Shown in pieces: positions 59,286-64,000 of a DNA stretch of 64,000 bases (positions are counted from its first letter, which is position 1; each line of letters opens with the position of its first letter). The notes under the pieces were generated by a model. It made no database searches and was not told the DNA's origin. It saw only the letters and a program-made list of their open reading frames with translations. The position numbers and the translations under genes are program-made. The stretch comes from Megamerina dolium (Eukaryota > Arthropoda > Insecta > Diptera > Megamerinidae). The stretch lies in the NCBI GenBank assembly GCA_963854835.1, contig OY978530.1, positions 36,160,639-36,224,638 on the forward strand, read 5' to 3'.

Positions 59286-60125
59286 AGCGTGCAAGTCTTT
59301 AGAAATAGCTGGCCTTTTGGCGGGCGTTATAAAATCAACCTTTATATGGCCCAAGTCTGTTTCGCGAACAAGAGTATTTTAGACGCCTTTTTGCAGGTCG
59401 TTATAAAAAGTAACCTTTTTATGACCCAAGTCTGTTTTGCGAAAAGCAGTATTTTAGCGTGCAAGCCTTTTGAAAAAGACGGCCTTATTCCGGGAGCTGA
59501 AAAAGAAACCTCTATATGGCAAAGTCAGTTTCGCGAGCAAAAGCATTTTACCGTGCAAGTATTTTAAAATAGACGGCCTTTTGCCGGGCGTTATAAAAAG
59601 TAACCTTTATATGGGCCAAGTCAGTTTCGCGAACAAGAGTATTTTAGCGTGCAAGTCTTTAGAAATAGCCGGCCTTTTGGCGGGCGATATAAAAAAAACC
59701 TTTATATGGCCGAAGTCAGTTTCGCGAACAACAGTATTTTAGCGTGCAAATCTTTTGTAATAGACGGCCTTATGCCGGGCGCTGAAAAATTAACCTCTAT
59801 ATGGCAAAAGTCAGTTTCGTGAACAAAAGCATTTTAGCGTGCAAGTATTTTAAAATAGACGGCCTTTTGCCGGGCGTTATGAAAAGTAACCTTTATATGG
59901 CCCAAGTCAGTTCCGCGAACAAGGGTATTGTAGCGTGCAAGTCTTTTAACATAGACGGCCTTTTGCTGAGCGTTATAAAAAGTAACTTTTTTATGAAACA
60001 AATCAGTTTTGCAAACAAGAGTATTTTAGCGTGCAAGGCTTTTGAAATAGACGGCCTTTTGGGGGGCGTTATAAAATCAACCTTTATATGGCCCAAGTCA
60101 GTTTCGCGAACTAGAGTATTTTAGC
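59286..60125. repeat. Higher-order block, copy d
   Basis: Part of a longer match: about 47.7-50.4 kb recurs at about 59.0-61.7 kb with a constant offset of 11297-11298 bp. Differences are few (for example TCTGTTTTGCG near 59432, ATGAAACAAATCAG near 59993). Confidence 0.85.
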
Positions 60126-60989
60126 GTGCAAGTATTTTAAAATAGACGGCCTTTTGCCGAGTGTTATAAAAAGTAACTTTTTTATGACCCAAGTCAGTTT
60201 TGCGAACAAGAGTATTTTGGTGTGCAAGGCTTTTGAAATAGACGGCCTTATGCCGGCACTGAAAAATTACCCTCTATATGGCAAAAGTCAGTTTCGCGAA
60301 CAAAAGCATTTTATCGTTCAAGTAGTTTAAAGTAGACGGCCTTTTGCCGGGCGTTATAAAAAGTACCTTTTTATGACCCAAGTCAGTAATGCGAAAAGCA
60401 GTATTTTAGCGTGCAAGTCTTTAGAAATAGCCGGCCTTTTGGTGGGCGTTATAAAAACAACCTCTATATGACCCAAGTCAGTTTAGCGAAAAACAGTATT
60501 TTAACGTGCAAGCTTTTTGAAATAGCCGGATTTTTGTTGGTCGCTGAAAAAGTAACCTCTGTATGGCAAAAGTCAGTTTCGCGAACAAGAGTATTTTAGA
60601 CGCCTTTTTGCCGGTCGTTATAAAAAGTAACCTTTTTATGACCCAAGTCAGTTTTGCGAAAAGCAGTATTTTAGCGTGCAAGCCTTTTGAAAAAGACGGC
60701 CTTATTCCGGGAGCTGAAAAAGTAACCTCTATATGGCAAAGTCAGTTTCGCGAACAAAAGCATTTTACCGTGCAAGTATTTTAAAATAGACGGCCTTTTG
60801 CCGGGCGTTATAAAAAGTAAACTTTTTATGACCCAAGTCAGTTTTGCGAACAAGAGTATTTTAGCGAGCAAATCTTTTAAAATAAACGGCCTTATGCCGG
60901 GGTTATAAAAGGTAACCTCTATATGGCCCAAGTCAGTTAAGCGAAAAAGACTAGATATGGCCGAAGTCAGTTTTGCGAAAAGCAGTATT

Positions 60990-62640
60990 TTAGCGTGCAA
61001 GCCTTTTGAAATAGACGGCCTTATGCCGGGCGCTGAAAAAGTAACCTCTATATGGCAAAGTCAGTTTCGCGAACAAAAGCATTTTACCGTAAAAGTATTT
61101 TAAAATAGACGGCCTTTTGCCGGGCGTTATAAAAAGTATCCTTTTTATGACCCAAGTCAGTTTTGCGAACAAGAGTATTTTAACGTGCAAGTCTTTAGAA
61201 GTAGCCGGCCTTTTGGCGGGCGTTATAAAATCAACCTTTATATGGCCCACGTCAGTTTCGCGAACAAGAGTATTTTAGCGTGCAAGTCTTTAGAAATAGC
61301 CGGCCTTTTGGCGGGCGATATAAAAACAACCTTTATATGACCGAAGTCAATTTCGCCAACAAGAGTATTTTAGCGTGCAAATCTTTTGTAATAGACGGCC
61401 TTATGCCGGGCGCTGAAAAAGTAACCTCTATATGGCAAAAGTCAGTTTCGCGAACAAAAGCATTTTAGCGTGCAAGTATTTTAAAATAGACGGCCTTTTG
61501 CCGGGCGTTATGAAAAGTAACTTTTATATGGCACAAGTCAGTTCCGCGAACAAGGGTATTGTAGCGTGCAAGTCTTTTAACATAGACGGCCTTTTGCTGA
61601 GCGTTATAAAAAGTAACCTTTTTATGACCCAAATCAGTTTTGCGAACAAGAGTATTTTAGCGTGCAAGTCTTTAGAAATAGCTGGCCTTTTGGCGGGCGT
61701 TATAGAATCAACCTTTATATGGCCCAAGTCAGTTTCGCGAACAAGAGTATTTTAGCGTGCAAGTATTTTAAAATAGACGGCCTTTTGCCGAGTGTTATAA
61801 AAAGTAACTTTTTTATGACCCAAGTCAGTTTTGCGAACAAGAGTATTTTAGCGTGCAAGTCTTTTGAAATAGACGGCCTTATGCCGGGCGCTGAAAAAGT
61901 AACCTCTATATGGCAAAGTCAGTTTCGCGAACAAAAGCATTTTACCGTAAAAGTATTTTAAAATAGACGGCCTTTTGCCGGGCGTTATAAAAAGTATCCT
62001 TTTTATGACCCAAGTCAGTTTTGCGAACAAGAGTATTTTAACGTGCAAGTCTTTAGAAGTAGCCGGCCTTTTGGCGGGCGTTATAAAATCAACCTTTATA
62101 TGGCCCACGTCAGTTTCGCGAACAAGAGTATTTTAGCGTGCAAGTCTTTAGAAATAGCCGGCCTTTTGGCGGGCGATATAAAAACAACCTTTATATGACC
62201 GAAGTCAATTTCGCCAACAAGAGTATTTTAGCGTGCAAATCTTTTGTAATAGACGGCCTTATGCCGGGCGCTGAAAAAGTAACCTCTATATGGCAAAAGT
62301 CAGTTTCGCGAACAAAAGCATTTTAGCGTGCAAGTATTTTAAAATAGACGGCCTTTTGCCGGGCGTTATGAAAAGTAACTTTTATATGGCACAAGTCAGT
62401 TCCGCGAACAAGGGTATTGTAGCGTGCAAGTCTTTTAACATAGACGGCCTTTTGCTGAGCGTTATAAAAAGTAACCTTTTTATGACCCAAATCAGTTTTG
62501 CGAACAAGAGTATTTTAGCGTGCAAGTCTTTAGAAATAGCTGGCCTTTTGGCGGGCGTTATAGAATCAACCTTTATATGGCCCAAGTCAGTTTCGCGAAC
62601 AAGAGTATTTTAGCGTGCAAGTATTTTAAAATAGACGGCC
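60990..62640. repeat. 858-bp tandem higher-order pair
   Basis: Blocks starting at about 61000 and 61858 match with a constant +858 offset (nine monomers). Both carry the rare variant GCCCACGTCAG (61246 and 62104) in place of GCCCAAGTCAG. The variant is not seen in other monomers I scanned. Confidence 0.88.
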
Positions 62641-64000
62641 CTTTGCCGGGCGTTATAAAAAGTAACCTTTCTATGACCCAAGTCAGTTTTGCGAACAAGA
62701 GTATTTTAGCGAGCAAATCTTTTAAAATAGACGGCCTTATGCCGGGCGTTATAAAAGGTAACCTCTATATAGTCGAAGTCAGTTTTGCGAAAAAAAGTAT
62801 TTTAGCTTGCAAGCCTTTTGAAATAGACGGCCTTTGCCGGGCGCTGAAAAAGTAACCTCTATATGGCAAAAGTCAGTTTCGCGAACAAGAATATTGTAGC
62901 GTGCAAGTATTTTAAAATAGACGGCCTTTTGCCGAGCGTTATAAATAGTAACCTTTTTATGACCCAAGTCATTTTTCGAACAAGAGTATTTTAGCGTGCA
63001 AGGCTTTAGAAATAGCCGGCCTTTTGGTGGGCGTTATAAAATCAACCTTTATATGGCAAAAGTCAGTTTCGCGAACAAGAGTATTGTAGCGTGCAAGTAT
63101 TTTAAAATAGACTGCCTTTTGCCGAGTGTTATAAAAAGTAACTTTTTTATGACCCAAGTCAGTTTTGCGAAAAACAGTATTTTAGCTTGCAAGCCTTTTG
63201 AAAAGCATTTTAGCGTGCAAGTATTTTAAAATAGACGGCCTTTTGCCGGACACTGAAAGAGTAACCTCTACATGGCAAAAGTCAGTTTTGCGAATAACAG
63301 TATTTTAGCTTACAAGCCTTTTAAAATAGACGGACTTTTGCCGGGCGTTATAAAAAGTACCTTTTTATGACCCAAGTCAGTTTTGCGAAAAGCAGTATTT
63401 TAGCGTGCAAGTCTTTAGAAATAGCCGGCCTTTTGGTGGGCGTTATAAAAACAACCTCTATATGACCCAAGTCAGTTTAGCGAAAAACAGTATTTTAACG
63501 TGCAAGCTTTTTGAAATAGCCGGATTTTTGTTGGTCGCTGAAAAAGTAACCTCTGTATGGCAAAAGTCAGTTTCGCGAACAAGAGTATTTTAGCGTGCTA
63601 GCCTTTTGAAAAAGACGGCCTTGTTCCGGGAGCTGAAAAAGTAACCTCTATATGGCAAAAGTCAGTTTCGCGAACAAGAGTATTTTAGACGCCTTTTTGC
63701 CGGTCGTTATAAAAAGTAACCTTTTTATGACCCAAGTAAGTTTTGCGAACAAGAGTATTTTAACGTGGAAGTCTTTAGAAATAGCCGGCCTTTTGGCGGG
63801 CGTTATAGAATCAACCTTTATATGGTCCAAGTCAGTTTCGCGAACAGGAGTATTTTAGCGTGCAAGTCTTTAGAAATAGCCGGCCTTTTGGCGGGCGATA
63901 TAAAAACAACCTTTATATGGCCGAAGTCAGTTTCGCGAACAAGATTATTTTAGCGTGCAAATCTTTTGAAATAGACGGCCTTATGCCGGGCGCTGAAAAA

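Larger units (their letters stand above)
33329..64000. repeat. 95-96 bp satellite array (continues past window)
   Basis: Roughly 320 tandem monomers in one orientation. A typical monomer begins GCGAACAAGAGTATTTTAGC, continues GTGCAAGTCTTTTAAAATAG, CCGGCCTTTTGCCGGGCGTT, ATAAAAAGTAACCTTTATAT and ends GGCCCAAGTCAGTTTC (96 bp). Monomers join as TTTC|GCGAA, creating an 8-bp palindrome. There are no unique spacers between units. Many open frames of 60-136 codons are produced on both strands because 96 is a multiple of three; they are not genes. No satellite family name is known to me. Confidence 0.97.
38200..64000. repeat. Satellite: homogenised core with three monomer classes
   Basis: Three recurrent classes are visible. 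Class I (95 bp): GTCTTTAGAAATAGCCGGCC, GGCGGGCGTTATAAAATCAA, TATATGGCCCAAGTC. Class II (96 bp): GTATTTTAAAATAGACGGCC, GCCGGGCGTTAT, AGTAACC, TTTATGACCCAAGTC or TATATGGCCCAAGTC. Class III (95 bp): GCCTTTTGAAATAGACGGCC, TTATGCCGGGCGCTGAAAAA, CTATATGGCAAAAGTC. The classes alternate in recurring orders, forming higher-order units. Long blocks recur nearly unchanged at several distances. Confidence 0.88.

Noticed and set aside
33683..64000. Dozens of open frames of 60-136 codons on both strands in the satellite, with repeated protein motifs
   Set aside because: They are translations of the 95-96 bp tandem repeat in both directions. They begin and end wherever monomer length shifts the frame and carry no independent coding signal.
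33329..64000. CRISPR-like regular repeat spacing
   Set aside because: The repeats are directly contiguous monomers with no unique spacers, in eukaryotic transposon-rich DNA with no cas genes.
33329..64000. CENP-B-box-like motif in the satellite
   Set aside because: TTCG followed by CGAACAAGAG does not fit the spacing of the required A and CGGG positions.

Overview
The window is repeat DNA from an insect nuclear genome. No single-copy host gene, rRNA or intact tRNA gene could be supported. Every recognisable protein belongs to an insect transposon family: BEL/Pao and Ty3/gypsy LTR retrotransposons, two non-LTR (LINE) lineages and a DD41D 'rosa-type' mariner. Together with the AT-rich spacers this suggests a higher dipteran. 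A tephritid fruit fly is my best guess, because rosa-type mariners were first described there, but that is inference. The texture (nested dead transposons beside a satellite array of more than 30 kb) is that of pericentromeric or other heterochromatin.

Layout. (1) Positions 1-27354 hold two head-to-tail copies of a composite unit of about 13.9-14.0 kb, followed by a truncated third copy (27355-27751). Each unit reads, left to right: a degenerate BEL/Pao element (minus), a plus-strand LINE remnant, a gypsy pol remnant (minus), a 5'-truncated LINE fragment (minus), an AT-rich spacer with two tRNA-like segments, a mariner (minus), another AT-rich spacer, and a decayed plus-strand LINE reverse transcriptase that abuts the next BEL LTR. 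Unit 1 lacks its BEL 3' end because the window starts inside it. The units are nearly identical apart from indels of 33, 37 and about 12 bp, whereas the two LTRs of the BEL differ at about 8 positions plus a ~25 bp indel. The duplication is therefore much younger than the transposon insertions, or it is an assembly artefact. (2) Positions 27752-31782 are a three-level nest: a jockey/CR1-like LINE ('LINE A') interrupted by a mariner, itself interrupted by a second LINE ('LINE B') with a clear 13-bp target-site duplication. (3) Positions 31783-33328 hold a small LINE B fragment, a TA-rich microsatellite and anonymous AT-rich DNA. (4) Positions 33329-64000 are one tandem satellite of 95-96 bp monomers that runs off the window. 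Its left 5 kb is diverged, and its interior is homogenised into at least three monomer classes, short monomer variants and higher-order repeats at several scales.

Nothing works as a pathway. All mobile-element genes seen are broken by stops, frameshifts or insertions. The most unusual object is the satellite. Its 96-bp monomer equals 32 codons, one frame on each strand is free of stops within a monomer, and most monomers carry a TTCGCGAA palindrome. I do not recognise it as a described family.
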